A stretch of DNA of 64,000 nucleotides from Ricinus communis (taxonomy: Eukaryota > Streptophyta > Magnoliopsida > Malpighiales > Euphorbiaceae): contig NC_063256.1 of NCBI RefSeq assembly GCF_019578655.1, positions 17,635,430 to 17,699,429 on the forward strand, read 5' to 3'. Within the stretch, counting starts at the first letter, position 1. Every line of letters begins with the position of its first letter. A program made the translations under genes and the position numbers. The notes beneath the pieces are model-generated. The model was not told where the DNA came from and made no database searches. It saw nothing but the letters and a program-made list of their open reading frames with translations. This document shows, in pieces, positions 45,059-57,170 of this stretch.

Positions 45059-47883
45059 TATAATACCCGAAATTTTTTTTTAATAAAGATAATATTAATA
45101 ATGACTAATAAATGAGTTTTTATTTAAATTAATTTTATTTTATTTTTATTTGGTTTAAATTAAAATTAATTAAGTAGAATTTTAATGTTAAACAATTAAA
45201 GGAGTTATTTTTCTATACCCAATTAGTTGGATCTTTAAGAAATTAATTAAGTAAATTATTTGAGAAATAAATTATATTTTGGTTATTCAAATTTTCTCCA
45301 AATGTATATATAATATATATAAATAAAATTATATATTGAAAAATTATGGAAGAATTTGTAAAGGATGTTTTTTATAAAAGAACTTTTGGGGAAATTGGTA
45401 TTTTAATTAGCTAATGGTATAAAATTTTAAGTTGGAAAATAGTTAGCAAATTGATTAATTAAATTAATTGTGTGTTAGGAATAAATTAGAAATTTATTTT
45501 GGGATGAGGATTAAAAGTATAATTTTATTATTATGGGGGTTTAATGAAAATTTGTATGTTTGGTATTTTTGTAAATAAATATGTCGACAAGGGTATATAT
45601 ATAATTGTGTATTTTCAATAATTCTAATTTGGTCCAAATTATATAGTTAAGGGCTTAATTAAAAGGCTAAAGAAAAGTTTAGGGGTTAATTGGAATTTTT
45701 GTAGGATGGAATTGATAGTAATTAAAAAAGTTGAGGGACCAAAAGGTAAGAAAGAATAGTTCAAGGACCCTTTGTCGATGTAGAGAAGAAAAGAAAGAAA
45801 AGAAAGAAGGATGGAGAAGAAGAAGAGGGAGAAAGCATGGGGACGTCGGCTTCCATGGGGGATGGGGGAGGCGCCCGTCTGGGCTCTGGCGAGCACGATG
45901 GTGGCGGGCGTGGTAAACGGCAAATCAAGCGAGGGATGACCGCAGCTTCTCACCGCTGTAGAAGGAGTTTCCGGTGACCATTTTGAGCGATTCTGGTCTC
46001 AAAATGACTAGTGAGATGCAAGCCTTCTTTTCCGCCCTTAATCGCATTATGGGATTGCCGGAAAGGAAAGTTTTCGCCGGCAGCTCGGGTTTAAAGCTTT
46101 TCTGGCCATCTCCGAAGAGGCAAGGCTGATCAGAGCTCATCAACGGACTCCCCTCGTCACAAGCTTTCCAATGACACTAATTTTGCAGCGATCGGCCTCC
46201 ATTTGCAAATTGACGGCCGAGATCGTCTGTAAATCTCCCCGGACGATTGGGGGTCGGATCGAAAAATCAGAATTAGGGATCGTCATCAGCGCGTGTTTCG
46301 AGTCCGATGGTGTGTTCGGATCGTCGATCGGAATTGTGTTTATTGAATTGTGTTGTGTATTAGAAAATATTTATGAGTTAAAATAATTGTTTGTCGGACT
46401 GCCTGCCATAGTCGTGAATTGTGTTGTGTGGGGGAGTTGGGAAAAATAGTGAAGTCTTGGGGACCCGACTCCCATTGTATTCAATTGTTGATTATTGAAG
46501 TGTTTTTCTAGCAGGTCCTGGACCCATTTTACGGGGGGTAAATGTCCGTATTATAGGGGAGGTTCTGCCCAATTTTCGGTTGAATTTACCCGAGTCGAGA
46601 TTCTTAGACAGTCAGTCCTAGGAATTTAGACCTAGGGTTAATTGTCAATTGTTTCAGTGTTATTGATAAATTGTTTTTTGTGATTAGATAAATCCGTTAG
46701 TTCGGCTCGCTCCACCCGAGGCATCAGAGCAGAGCTAGGAGGTCATCAAAGCTGTGAGTTAAAGTCATATATCTGTTATGCACGTGTCATGCACAATTTT
46801 AAATAGTTATAGTGATTAATTGATTGCAAGTCTAAATTATTCATTTAATTATTATTCATATATATATCATGTTTTTTTAGTACCATTCATATATATCATG
46901 TTCGTCATCACTGAATTTATTGATTTTGTGTTGACTCAGGACGGGACAGCAGTAGAACATAGTATTTTGATGAGTGCACCGGTATAAATCCGTGAGTGAT
47001 GGAAAAGGGGTAAATGGTAAATTTAAAAGGAAAGTTTGGGACTTGCCGGAGAAAAGGTCCCTGGTCGAGCATTACTCTCTGGGCGCCGGCTTAATTAAAA
47101 CCTAAGTGACCAGACTGAAGGTAAGGTCCCTGGTCGAGCTTCGCTCTCTAGGCGCCAGTCTTATTGGAATAAGAGAGCCGAAAGGCTAAGGCTGATAGTG
47201 AACATTAAGTTAAGTGACCAGAGTGGAGTTAAGGAACCTGGTCGAGCTTCGCTCTCTGGGCGCCAGTTCTGTTCGAATGAGAGAGTCGAGATGTCAATAT
47301 TGAGATTGACAGAGATGTTAGTGTTGGGATTAGGGTTCTATTGAAGTACTCCGTCCCATAGTGTGTAAGAAATTATTTTATTTAATTTAAGCATGACATG
47401 ACACGTTTGTTTTTGCATGACTTAGTATTTATTTCAAATTAAATAAATGTATTATTGAAGTGTTTGCAACTATTTTTAGACATATGATTTTAACTCACTC
47501 TCGAGACTAACAGTCTCAATTTTACTGTTTTTCAGATCCGTGATTGTTAGTCTTTCCGCGGCTCTTATCTAGTAACTCGACTCCTTCATCATCAGGTTAT
47601 GTAATTGATTTGGTTTGTTAATTTGTAAAATCTTAGATTCTCCGCAGTAGAAATAGTAGATATATATATCAGTTGAAATTTTCTGTAGTTTCGGGTCTCG
47701 CCTAATTCTTCTAGCAGACCGAATTAATTATGTAAAATTTAATGGTTAAGATAAATTGTGGCATCAAAAGTATTAGATGATTTTATTTAAGTCAGTGAGT
47801 GTCAGGCTTACTACGGGATTCGGTGGCCTTATGCCTACCCATTTCCTAGTGCCGGTCACGGGCCCCCAGATCGGGTTGTGACA
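45059..47883 (+). mobile_element. Tekay-like solo LTR (2.8 kb)
   Basis: TATAATACCCGAAATTT (TG changed to TA) to GGGTTGTGACA, the start and end typical of Tekay-type chromovirus LTRs, with an exact 5-bp duplication and no internal region. Composition changes along it: very AT-rich to 45770, GC-rich 45830-46340, then mixed with a tandem array at 47050-47290. The 104-codon reverse frame and the small forward frames are LTR sequence. Confidence 0.85.
47050..47290 (+). repeat. Three tandem units in the Tekay-like LTR
   Basis: Units with GGTCCCTGGTCGAGC, TTCGCTCTCTGGGCGCC and AAGTGACCAGA occur at about 47064, 47128 and 47229. Spacings (64 and 101 bp) differ because of a 37-bp GAGAGCCGAAAGGCTAAGG-containing segment between the second and third. 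Confidence 0.7.
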
Positions 47884-47888
47884 TAAAC
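47884..47888. repeat. Target-site duplication of the Tekay-like LTR (right copy, taaac)
   Basis: Matches 45054-45058. Confidence 0.85.
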
Positions 47889-48396
47889 ACGTGTGTTAAG
47901 TGAGAGCACATTGAAGCGATAATCAGAGGCACTGATCTAATGCTTGGACAATTATAAATAAAGAAATTGAGGCACACCCAAATATTTCGATTTAGGATTT
48001 GCACCATCAGCATATTCATTTTTACTTGTTCCGCTAGGCATGAGCACTCTTGATGACACAAGGATTAGCGAAGGAATCATGGGAATGCAATTGACAAGCT
48101 TGACCAGAGGCATTGGGGCGTGACTTGTTAATTAACCAGGATAAAATGCAAATCGACGTGCGTGAGGGAAAAATCATATTATCTCTAATTAATCCAAGCA
48201 TAATACATTCATAAATGTGTGCATTTTGATATTTGGGATGCATATTATAAAGTAATTTAGGCTAGAGTGTTATTAGATAGGCCTACAGGAATTTTCTCTT
48301 ATTTTCGTTAAGCTAGCTTATAGAATTTGGGACTATGAAAGTTGTTGACTGGTCAACTACTCTCTAGTTTTTTATTTAATTTTAGTTTATTCATTG
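47889..48396 (+). repeat. Dispersed repeat H, right part of the split copy
   Basis: CACTGATCTAATGCTTGGAC, CACCATCAGC, CAATTGACAAGCTTGACCAG and GTTGTTGACTGGTCAACTAC blocks follow in the normal H order. It is cut at 48396 by the next LTR-like element, in the TTTAGTTTATTCAT block. Confidence 0.7.
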
Positions 48397-50440
48397 TGTC
48401 AACACCCATTTTTTGGATCCAGATATCAAGAAAATTACAGTTTACGCTCTAATGAAAGTTACTACCTTTCTCGAGTCTCGAGGAATTGAGGATGGGTGAA
48501 TCTAAGCTAGGATTGAGAATAATTTGACCAAAATTACTTTTGTAGAATCAATTTGGATCCATTGGTAGAAAAAATTTAAGTTTGAGGGATAAAATGGCAG
48601 AAGTTCAAGGACTAAAATTATTAAAATTTTTAAAACTTTTTCTCCTTGAAGCCAATCGGCTCTACACAGAGCTAAGCATAGAGCCGAATTGACTATGTGG
48701 AGAGCCAGTCTCCTCTCCATAGTACCGATTGGCTATTTCTCAAAATCTGATGTTGTTATATGCGTGTTTTTAACCTAAAATGCCAAAATTGGTAAAAAAT
48801 AAATTTCTAGAAGACATTTGTTATAATCATTGGGATTTCAACATATATTTAGTGATAATTATTTCAATTTTAAAGATTTTTATTAGATATTAATCTGATA
48901 AAGGAAAAGATAATCGATTTCTTTAATTTAAATAATTATCTACTTCTCTAGGGTTTTTTTAACCTTACTACTATAAATAGAATAATATGACCTAATTCTA
49001 GGGTTGGCAATTCTCGTCATTTACTTAGAAATTAATAGCATTCTTAAGTTAGAGATAAGTACCGAGAAAACCCTACGTTCACAAAGACAGAGAGAAGTCA
49101 CTAAGAAAGAGCTCAGTTTAGGAAGGATTCTCAATGAACGACAAAAGCTTTTTCTAAATCAAAAAATAAAAACCTAAGGGTTCTCCCATATCCAGCATCA
49201 TCAATCAATCACTCCTTTATTGGTTATCTATTATATGCTAATTTACAATTCTAGAAACATGTCTAGGTTAATCTTTGAATGATTAGCATTCAAATGATTA
49301 AATTAGGGTTCCTCTTGAATTAACATGTTTTTGATTTTATTGGGTTTCAAATATATGATAATATTCCATGTGCTAGTTATTAAATCTGATAACATAATAT
49401 TATGATCGATTTTGGATCAGATGGATTGCATGCTCAAATCTAGAATTTTCCATGTGAACTTTTAGTTACCTTTTGTCAATTTGTTTTTCTTTCTAGGGTT
49501 TATACTATTTTAAATTTTCACTCTTAATCTAATGTGTTTTTATGATCTTCATATGGTTTTTTTCTAGTTTTGATCGTGCTTTTGTCTTTTGTCCATGTTG
49601 AATTGGATTCTGGGCAAGAGGATCAAGGAAAATTTGTAGAATCAAGCATAAACAAGCCCTAGAGCCGATCGACTTTGTGACATTAGTCGGTCGGCTCTAA
49701 AGTTATTTAGATTCTGGCGATATTTTGTGTATTCTAGCTTGTTTTATGTGTCTTTTCTTTGATTTTTACTTGTAGGAGGGTTGTAATAGGTAGATTTAGT
49801 TTTCTGCACTTTATTTTTGTTCTCTATTTGATGGGATGCCAAATATTTGCAATGTGATTAACTAATTAAAACTGTACATATAGACTTTAGGATAAAATTG
49901 GACCTCAACATGAAAAAGTAGTCAATTAGGTTAAATGATGATAAATGGGTTAAATTTAAAATCCAAATAGACTTACTGGATTTTGTCATGCTTTAATTAA
50001 ATCCATCGGGTCACATTAGATTTAAGAACACCCAATTGGACCTCAGCATAAGAGTTAGTCCACTTAGGCTTAAAGGCTAGAATTAAATCATAATATGTAA
50101 TTGGACTAGACTAAGTGGGCCTTGTACATAATTAATTAGTTAAATAGGATAACAAATAAAATATGGACTAGGCTTAATAAAAATGGGCTAGATTTACGAG
50201 GACCTCATATGTTGTAATGGATACTTGTAAAAATATAAACTATCACATTTATAGGGAATAGCCCGTTAAACAATAAAATTAAAGACTAAGATACACAAAC
50301 AAGGAAGTTGGCTTCCGGATCCATCTTTGAATATGGCGAAGCTTCCATATGGAATCTAGTTGCCATTGAGTTAATAAAAGTACCCAGAGAATTACCTAGG
50401 TGGCAACTACATCTCCGAGCTAGTCTCTATGATTAGTTAG
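48397..50440 (+). mobile_element. LTR-like family I, forward copy
   Basis: It starts TGTCAACACCCATTTTTTGG, an LTR-like start, and has a TATA box at 48972-48979. Two clusters of near-palindromic GAGCCGATCGGCT-like words are at 48649-48735 and 49658-49700. The right part, from about 49600, is the reverse complement of 54131-55066. No coding frame, PBS or PPT was found. The 3' end is cut by the Athila-like LTR at 50441. An Ogre/Tat-type LTR is one possibility, not demonstrated. Confidence 0.5.
48972..48979 (+). promoter_or_regulatory. TATA box in family I
   Basis: TATAAATA in CTACTATAAATAGAATAATATG. Good match in sequence; activity unknown. Confidence 0.5.
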
Positions 50441-51928
50441 CGATATATATAGTTTTACATATATTTGCTGACATATTATTACACATTTCTTAGCATTTAT
50501 TGTATTTTTATTCCAAGATCACCCGTGTTTTATGTCCTTTCGTGTTTCCAGAGATTTTATATGTTCGTCATCAGTGCTTTAGCAATTTTAAATCAATTTC
50601 GGGCTAAAACAAATGGAATCAGAAGCTTTTAACCTTGGGTTGACTTTGGGAAGTCAACATGACTCATGTTGGAGCCCGTATAGAAAGTCCAGGCCGTGTA
50701 GCTTAAGCACTTTGAAGCAGCACATTTTCTAAGGGTACCACGCCCTAAAGCACGGCTCGTGTTGGTTAACACGGGTAAGAACACGGCCATGCTCAATTCA
50801 GTTCATTCTGTCAATTGGAGTCCAACACGGCATGTGTTGAAGGACAGGGGCTGGAACATGCCCGTATTTACGTAATGAATAAAAGGAACGAGCTAGAAAG
50901 AAAAAAAGGGGAGTTCCGGATCTGCGGTTTTGACTCTTCATTTCCTGTTGTAATTTTGCTAGACGTGTTTTTAGGCATTTCAGTGAGCTTCCCGAAAACT
51001 GATTCCACCTTGGAATGTCAGATTTGTGATCTGGGTTTTGGATTGAAGATTGAGCAGGAGTTTTGGAGCAAATCAAGAAGCAATTCTAGAGATCAACTGC
51101 AATGTAGATCAAGGCTTTGAGCTGTTCATCCGATTTTAGGAAAAGGGTGTATATGTTTTGATTTCTTTATTCTTTCATTGTAATTAAATTCCTATTTACT
51201 CTAGACATGAACATGTGTAGCTAGATTGGTTGAACCCATTGGGGTTCCTTACTATGTTGGTTTTGTTTTTAATTGTTGAGATTGGTTGAGTTTCCTTTCT
51301 TGTATTTTTTTTTGCAATTAATATTATAAAATCTAGTTTTTGTTACATTGATTGTATTGATTACTATTCATAGAACTCTTTTAGTAATGGAGAAATTCTA
51401 TTTGAAAATTTAATTGCAAGAACAGGTTAATTTTCACTTAAAGGTAAGGGTAATTAATTTGCCGGATTAAGTATTAACAAAGCTTGATAGAGGTGGATTA
51501 AAGCTTAAGGCTAATGAATCGTTAGGAAGAGATTCCAACTTTAGGTTCTTAAGTTTAGGAATTTGGTTGTCTCGAGAGGGAAACCGAATTCAGTTTAGAA
51601 TCTGTCCACTAGTAGCATAATTGGACTCAACAATCTCGTATCTTTCTTTTGATAGCCAACTAGTCTAGGTCCTCTATGGGTTTGCTTTCTTGTCTTGATT
51701 ATTCTCTTTGCTCATTCATTCTCGCATTACACTTAGAATTTAGTTTTTAGTCATTAGTAAATCTAGAAACCTCCTTAATTAAGTTTAGGCTAGATAATAA
51801 GGAATGAAGTAGTAACTCTAGGATTTCACTTTTTCGAGGGATATGATATTTTTAATACTTACCGTTGTGCTAGGTTGCATCTATAGGTTCATTGCCTTAG
51901 TTGTAGTTGCATAAGCATATGCGCATCA
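50441..51928 (+). mobile_element. Element J 5' LTR (Athila-like, forward)
   Basis: 1488 bp from CGATATATATAG (TG changed to CG) to GCGCATCA. Collinear with the reverse complement of LTRs C and 29542: GATCACCCGTGTTTTATGTCC, GC-rich U3 (50650-50860) with AAGTCCAGGCCGTG and AACACGGCCATG words, TGAACCCATTGGGGTTCCTTACT, GCCGGATTAAG and GTAACTCTAGGATTTCAC. It lies in family I sequence. Confidence 0.8.
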
Positions 51929-51934
51929 AATTGT

Positions 51935-51952
51935 TGGCGCCATTGCCGGGGA
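51935..51952 (+). other. Primer-binding site of element J, tRNA-Asp type
   Basis: TGGCGCCATTGCCGGGGA, the Athila/Tat consensus with one change, six bases after the LTR end. It is the best preserved PBS of this family in the window. Confidence 0.88.
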
Positions 51953-52096
51953 AAGCTTTGTTTGAAAACTAGAGTGAAATTTCCTATTTGTTACTTTAGC
52001 CATTTTTCTTTTTTGTTTTTGCCATTTACTTTTTATTCATTTATTCATTCATTTATTCATTTGGTTTGCTGCTGCCTTATTCATTTCAGGTAGTTT

Positions 52097-52573
52097 ATGA
52101 CCAAGAGTTCTAAACCTGCACCAGTAGACCCTCTGCCCGAACCAGAGTGATCCCTCAGGCAGTTGAGGAAGCGATTAGACGTGGAGGAGGAAGAGCAGAT
52201 TAAGATTCCTGTCCATACACCAATAGACATGGGAGACAGCAACAACATCGCTGAAGCAAACAGGATGATGTACAAGTTTGCTAGACCTTCCTTAGAGGGG
52301 ACGCACACTAGTATATTAAGGCCACCTGTTGCAGCGAACAATTTTGAAATTAAGCCAAATGTCATTTAGATGGTGCAGTAGAGTGTATAGTTTGGGGGCT
52401 TGCCCCGTGAAGATCCTAATGCCTACATTATGAATTTCATGGAGATTTGTGATACCTTCAAGATAAATGGGACTACCAATAATGCCATTCGGCTTAGGCT
52501 ATTCCCATTTTCCTTGAGGGATATAGCAAACAGATGGCTACAGTCCCTACCAGCTAACACTATCACCACTTAG
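52097..52573 (+). pseudogene. Gag N-terminal part of element J
   Basis: On the plus strand MTKSSKPAPVDPLPEPE, a stop, then SLRQLRKRLDVEEEEQIKIP, MYKFARPSLEGTHTS, VAANNFEIKPNVI, another stop, [31 protein letters not shown] and RWLQSLP. It corresponds residue for residue to the N-terminal half of the Gag of C. It ends with a stop at about 52573 and the KYFPP block does not follow, so the element is truncated or deleted from here. Confidence 0.85.
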
Positions 52574-52689
52574 AGTCAAGGGGAAATATAAAATATAACA
52601 AATATATCATAAGATTAACCAAATGTAGAACTAATTGGACTAAATTAAACACAAATACTAATTAAAATACTACTAAAATATAGTGTAAT

Positions 52690-52764
52690 TATGGATACAT
52701 CACCTGGAAGGGAACAAGTTTTCCGAGCCCATTAACCTGAACCGTCTCAAGAAATATTATGTAT
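52690..52764 (+). pseudogene. Possible end of a Ty3/Gypsy integrase frame
   Basis: The plus strand reads EGNKFSEPINLNRLKKYYV and stop. The INLNRLKKYYV tail looks like the K-V-N-G-x-R-L-K-x-Y terminal motif of Ty3/Gypsy integrases. If it belongs to J, everything from the Gag core to the integrase was deleted. The match is short, so this call is tentative. Confidence 0.4.
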
Positions 52765-53876
52765 AAAAATAATAATCATAATAGAAAAATAGCCTGCTGA
52801 TAAGAAAACCTGAAAAAGGCTTGTCAAGCTAAAATTAAGGTAATAAGAGAGAAAATAATCACCTAACAAATTTGAAAAGACTAGATATATAATCAAGGCA
52901 ATATGTCTATTTATTACTTTTTGCACTAATTAAAAGAAAAACTAAGCTAAAGTCCTAAGCAAAATGAATAAGATCTAACAAATAAGATTAAAATAAATGT
53001 TTATTATACTACGCACTAACCAGTTAAACCTGGTGTCGCCAATCCTAGCCTGCATAGAGCTCGTGCTCGTTGAACCATTCACGTGCACCATAAAGATTTT
53101 TGGCGAATCCAATCGATACAACATCGCTCTAAAAAGCATAAAAAACACAATACACACAAACAAAGACCCAAATCAAGTAAAAATGTTGTTTATTTATTGT
53201 TATTTTTCATCAAAATGTCCTAAAAATCAATCTCTGGCATGTTCACAATCGATTTAGATTGTGCAAAGCCGATCGGCTCACCATAGAGCTGAATCGGCAC
53301 TACATAGAGCCAATCAGCTCACCATAGAACTGAATCAAGTCCATAGGTTAAGGTTTTAGAAATGCATTAGATTTTCATAAATTTTCATGCATTTTAAGCA
53401 ACTAACGCGTGTATCTAGTTTATAAAGCATAAGAAACAAGAATTAATGTAAGAAAAATACCTTACTGACGATAAAAAATGCTCGATGCATGTTCAATTTA
53501 GCCAAAATGGGGATTTCCTTCCCTTTGACAAGCCCAAGATCATTTTGGCGAGAAATCGGTAGTGAAAACTACCAATTGGTGCACTGGGGTACATCTAGTA
53601 AATCTTGATGAAAAGCTAGCCATTTCAAGATTAATTTTAAGAAATTTGGTTGAGAAATGAGTGAGAAAGCAAAGAAAATAGGTTTTGAGAGGGAAATAAG
53701 GAGAAGATAAGAAATAGATATGAGAAATGGATATAAGGACATATAAATGTCCTAAAGAAGGGAAAAGTTATTTTGGTCCCTGACCTTTCAAAATCATATT
53801 TTAGTACCCGGATGGGCTAATTATCGATGCAGTATACAAAAGCACCTATCAAGTCAATTACATCTCAAAATGGGAA
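52765..53876. other. Unassigned stretch, AT-rich, partly related to family I
   Basis: No domain seen. The GAGCCGATCGGCT-like words at 53264-53335 tie part of it to family I. On the minus strand a TATA-like ACATTTATATGTCC (near 53736-53752) is followed by a 25-codon frame from ATGGCTAGC and a GTAAGG donor-like site near 53465, a leader-like arrangement. This could be a 5' leader or U5 of an unknown retroelement. Confidence 0.35.
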
Positions 53877-54130
53877 CTAGTCGGTCGGTCGACAATTATT
53901 TGGACCTAATATTTTGATTTTATTGGATTATACTGATATTTTGTGTACTCTAGCTTGTTTTATGTGTCTTTGTTTTGATTTTTAGTTGTAGGAGGGTTGT
54001 AATAACTAGATTTACTTTCTTTACACTTTATTTTTATTCTCTCTTTGATGGGTGTGGGTGGGGGGTTTCGGCCACACACCTAAATGTCTCTACCGACTAT
54101 GGCACTGCAAGGTTTTTCAATCTAATTGAG
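53877..54130 (+). mobile_element. LTR-like family I, short forward fragment
   Basis: CTAGTCGGTCGGTCGAC, GTGTACTCTAGCTTGTTTTATGTG, GTTGTAGGAGGGTTGTAATA and CTCTTTGATGGG blocks match 49676-49840. It ends near 54060 in GTGGGGGGTTTCGGCC, which I could not assign, and meets the reverse copy. Confidence 0.55.
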
Positions 54131-55074
54131 AACATGCTAACTAGTAACAAAGACTAGCGCGGAGATAGGAGTTGCAACCCAGGTAACCGAGACACTTTTA
54201 CTAATGAGTAATGTTTCTCAATTTTATAAGGAAACTTACGTTACAAATCTAAAGATGGATTCGGAAGCCAACTTACTTATTTATGTAATATTTGTCTTTA
54301 ATTTTATTGTTTAATGGGCTACTCCCTATAAATGCATTATAAATATTTCTACACATCAAACATTATAGCATGTGAGTTCCACCTCAATTTAGCCCATTTT
54401 ATCAAAGCCTGGTCCATACTTAGAGATTTCAACCTAACTTGCTAATTAATTATATACAAGGCCACCTAGTATAGCCAAATTACATATTATGTTTTAATTC
54501 GAGCCTTTAAGCCTAATAAACTACTTTTATGAAATGGCTCAATTCAATGATCTAATTCTAAATATGGCCTAATTTAACCTAAATAAATCATGGAAAAGCC
54601 CATTAAGTCTATGTTGATTCTAAGACCCAATTACCATCTTAATTAAGCTAATGGATGACAGTTTTTCATACCAAGTCCAATTTTAAGCCTACTGTCTTTG
54701 TGATAATTTTAATTAGATAATCACATAACAGATACTTAGCATCCATCATAGATAAAATAAAAAATAAGGAACAAAAAGTGAATATAGCTATTACAACTTG
54801 CCTACAACTAAAGAAATTGGAAACAAAACCCTAAAAACTAAGTTACAGTACATGAAATTGCCAAAGCATACATCAAAAACTCAAAAAGCAGCCTAATATT
54901 ATGCACAGCTGATCGACTTAAGGTGAAGAGCCAATCGGCTAAACGTAAAGCTGAATTGGCACAACGCATAGCGGAACCGACTCTACATTGAGGTGATTGG
55001 CTCTAGGAGGCTTCAGGTGGCTTTTGTAGTTTCCTTCAATTTCTCATGCCCAGAGCCGATGTTCACATGCAAAG
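54131..55074 (-). mobile_element. LTR-like family I, reverse copy
   Basis: Reverse complement of about 49600-50440. Paired landmarks: AGTTGGCTTCCG..ATCCATCTTTG (50306 vs 54256), TTTAATTTTATTGTTTAATGGGCTA (54296) vs its reverse complement at 50255, and AAATTACATATTATG (54478) vs CATAATATGTAATTGG (50089). GAGCC(A/G)AT(C/T)GGCT-like words lie at 54905-55062. It stops at the LTR of element G. Confidence 0.65.
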
Positions 55075-55954
55075 TGATATAGAACCTCCATGAATAAGCT
55101 TGAGAACCCCTTTTGAATTGCAGACCCCTAACACATGAACATGAAAACCCCAAGAACCAATTCGGTTCAACCCTAAGAAAGGTTAGAAGATAGATTTCTT
55201 AGAAAGATGATCAAGAATTAAAACCTAAGGAAAACTAAGTCCCTTAAACCCCAATTCCAAGTATGCCACAAGGAGATATCAACTCCTTGATAAGTAAGAT
55301 TTGCATTCAAACAAGAACATAAAGACAAAGCAAACAATCTTTACGGTAAAAATACCAATTATCATTCAACTTCAACTTCAACTTTTTAATTCATTACATC
55401 AAAATTCTTACTATCCTTATATAACCTTAGAAAACCCTAAATCTTAACTAATAAGGATTTACATATTATCTAGGATAAATATAACCTTCCTAACTAAAAG
55501 AGATAACTTAAACAAAGTCCTAATTAGGTTAAAATACATGTGTAGTGCCCAAAATAAGCCATAAAAAATCCTAATTTACATATATAGATGGGCCTCACAA
55601 CATAAGCCAAGTTAGGACCAAAGTCTTCATATGCTCCAATTCAACTTCTTTGGTATTTTTAAGCCCAATTAGATTCATTCAAGCACAATAAAATGAATTA
55701 GATTAATGAAATTATTCAAGCCTTAATGTGTCCTTAGCCCAAATTTCTTGGATAAGCTAATGGAGTTGTAATTTGAATCGGAAGGATTCTTTTTGTTGCT
55801 TGAACTCCTAATATCATCAGGACTCCTTACTGGATTAGGATTCCTAGTTTAGTCATGACTCCTTGTTGGATTAAAATTTCTTGAGCTAGTAGGATTTTCA
55901 TTATCAAGACTCCTTGTTAGAGTAGGACTTGTTGTGCTAGTTTGGTTCATATCA
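55075..55954 (-). mobile_element. Element G 3' LTR
   Basis: TGATATAGAACCTCC ... GTTCATATCA, 880 bp, with the GGACTCCTTACTGGATTAGG short-period array at 55790-55945. Confidence 0.85.
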
Positions 55955-55971
55955 TTCTCCCTTTCTTTGAA
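55955..55971 (-). other. Polypurine tract of element G
   Basis: The minus strand reads TTCAAAGAAAGGGAGAA directly upstream of the 3' LTR. Confidence 0.8.
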
Positions 55972-55999
55972 AAGATTCGTCCTCGAATGTTACCCGAAT

Positions 56000-56976
56000 A
56001 TTGTGAAAGAAGCAAATATATAATCTCCAAGAACAATACTAACTCATTATCAATATGTAAATCTTTCGGAAAAGTTGTTAGAGGAACTTTAGAACAAAGA
56101 ATACTTTTAATGCAATAAACTCAACATGTTCAACCAACTCAATAGCATCAAGCAAAATATATTCATTCTTCACCAACTCAACCTTTTCTTCATCTTTAAC
56201 AATGATCTCTTTACCTTGGGTTTCGTTTAAAAGTTGCAAATCATTGTTTTTTTCACCATCTTCATTAATCATAGAGTGTTATAACTCCTCTACATCATCA
56301 ATCTTCTTGTTTTTACTCTCAAAAATACTCTTTTTATTTTCATTCTTTAAAGCACTCTTTTTATTTTCCATCTCTTTCTTTTCGACCTCTGCTCTCATTC
56401 TTTCCATTTTTTATTAGTCTTCATACACTTCTTTTGCTGAAAGTGGTGCAAGTATAGTCTTTGTTTTATCCTTAGTGAATGAATACCTATTGAGGTACCC
56501 ATCATGCATTGCCCTCCTATCAAATTGCCATGGTCTTTCAAGCAAACTATCACTAGCATGCATAAGGACTACATCACATAATATCTCATCATGATATTTA
56601 TCAATAGAAATGAAATAATTGCTTGCTGGTTTACCTTAATCCCACCACAATCATTAAGCTGTTGAAACTTATATGGATGTGGGTGTGGTATGGTAGGCAG
56701 CCCCAATCTATTAATCAATAGAGTATTTACAACATTAGTGCAACTCCCACTATCAATAATCACATTACACGCCTTGCCTTTTACATGACATCTTGTGTTA
56801 AACAAGTTGTCCCTTTGTTGCTCATGGCTATCCTCCTTTTGATAATACATCTCACACACACAACTCATGTGTTTAACATTAAAAAAATCAGAATTAAAAA
56901 GACACGACAAGTAGAAGACAAAGCTAGACTTAATGAACAAAATTAAGTCTAGGCACAATAAAATGTGTAAGAACAA
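56000..56976 (-). pseudogene. Protease and linker fragment of element G
   Basis: The frame at 56976-56569 has NLFNTRCHVKGKACNVIIDS followed by GSCTNVVNTLLINRLGLPTI, an aspartic protease of the Ty3/Gypsy type with an Asp-Ser-Gly active site, and HPHPYKFQQLNDCGGIKVNQ. The element at 62918 has the same order. Downstream (56400-56078) is an acidic/basic linker rich in Glu and Lys, as found between protease and RT in this group. No RT follows. Confidence 0.75.
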
Positions 56977-57170
56977 TATGTAATGGAGAATGACTAATCT
57001 TAATGAATGAATAACAAAAAGGACAGAATTAAAAAACTGAATTAATTTTAGAACTCTAACAACTGACTTAAATAAAGAGCTAATAACAAGAACTTAATTA
57101 AAATAAAGAAATAAGAAATTAAAATTTAATAATGAAAATATGAAAGGATAAGACTTGATCTAGAGCCAAA

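Noticed and set aside
45639..45953. 104-codon minus-strand frame with a hydrophobic stretch
   Set aside because: It lies inside the Tekay-like solo LTR, and the sister copy at 10570-12467 does not keep it open.
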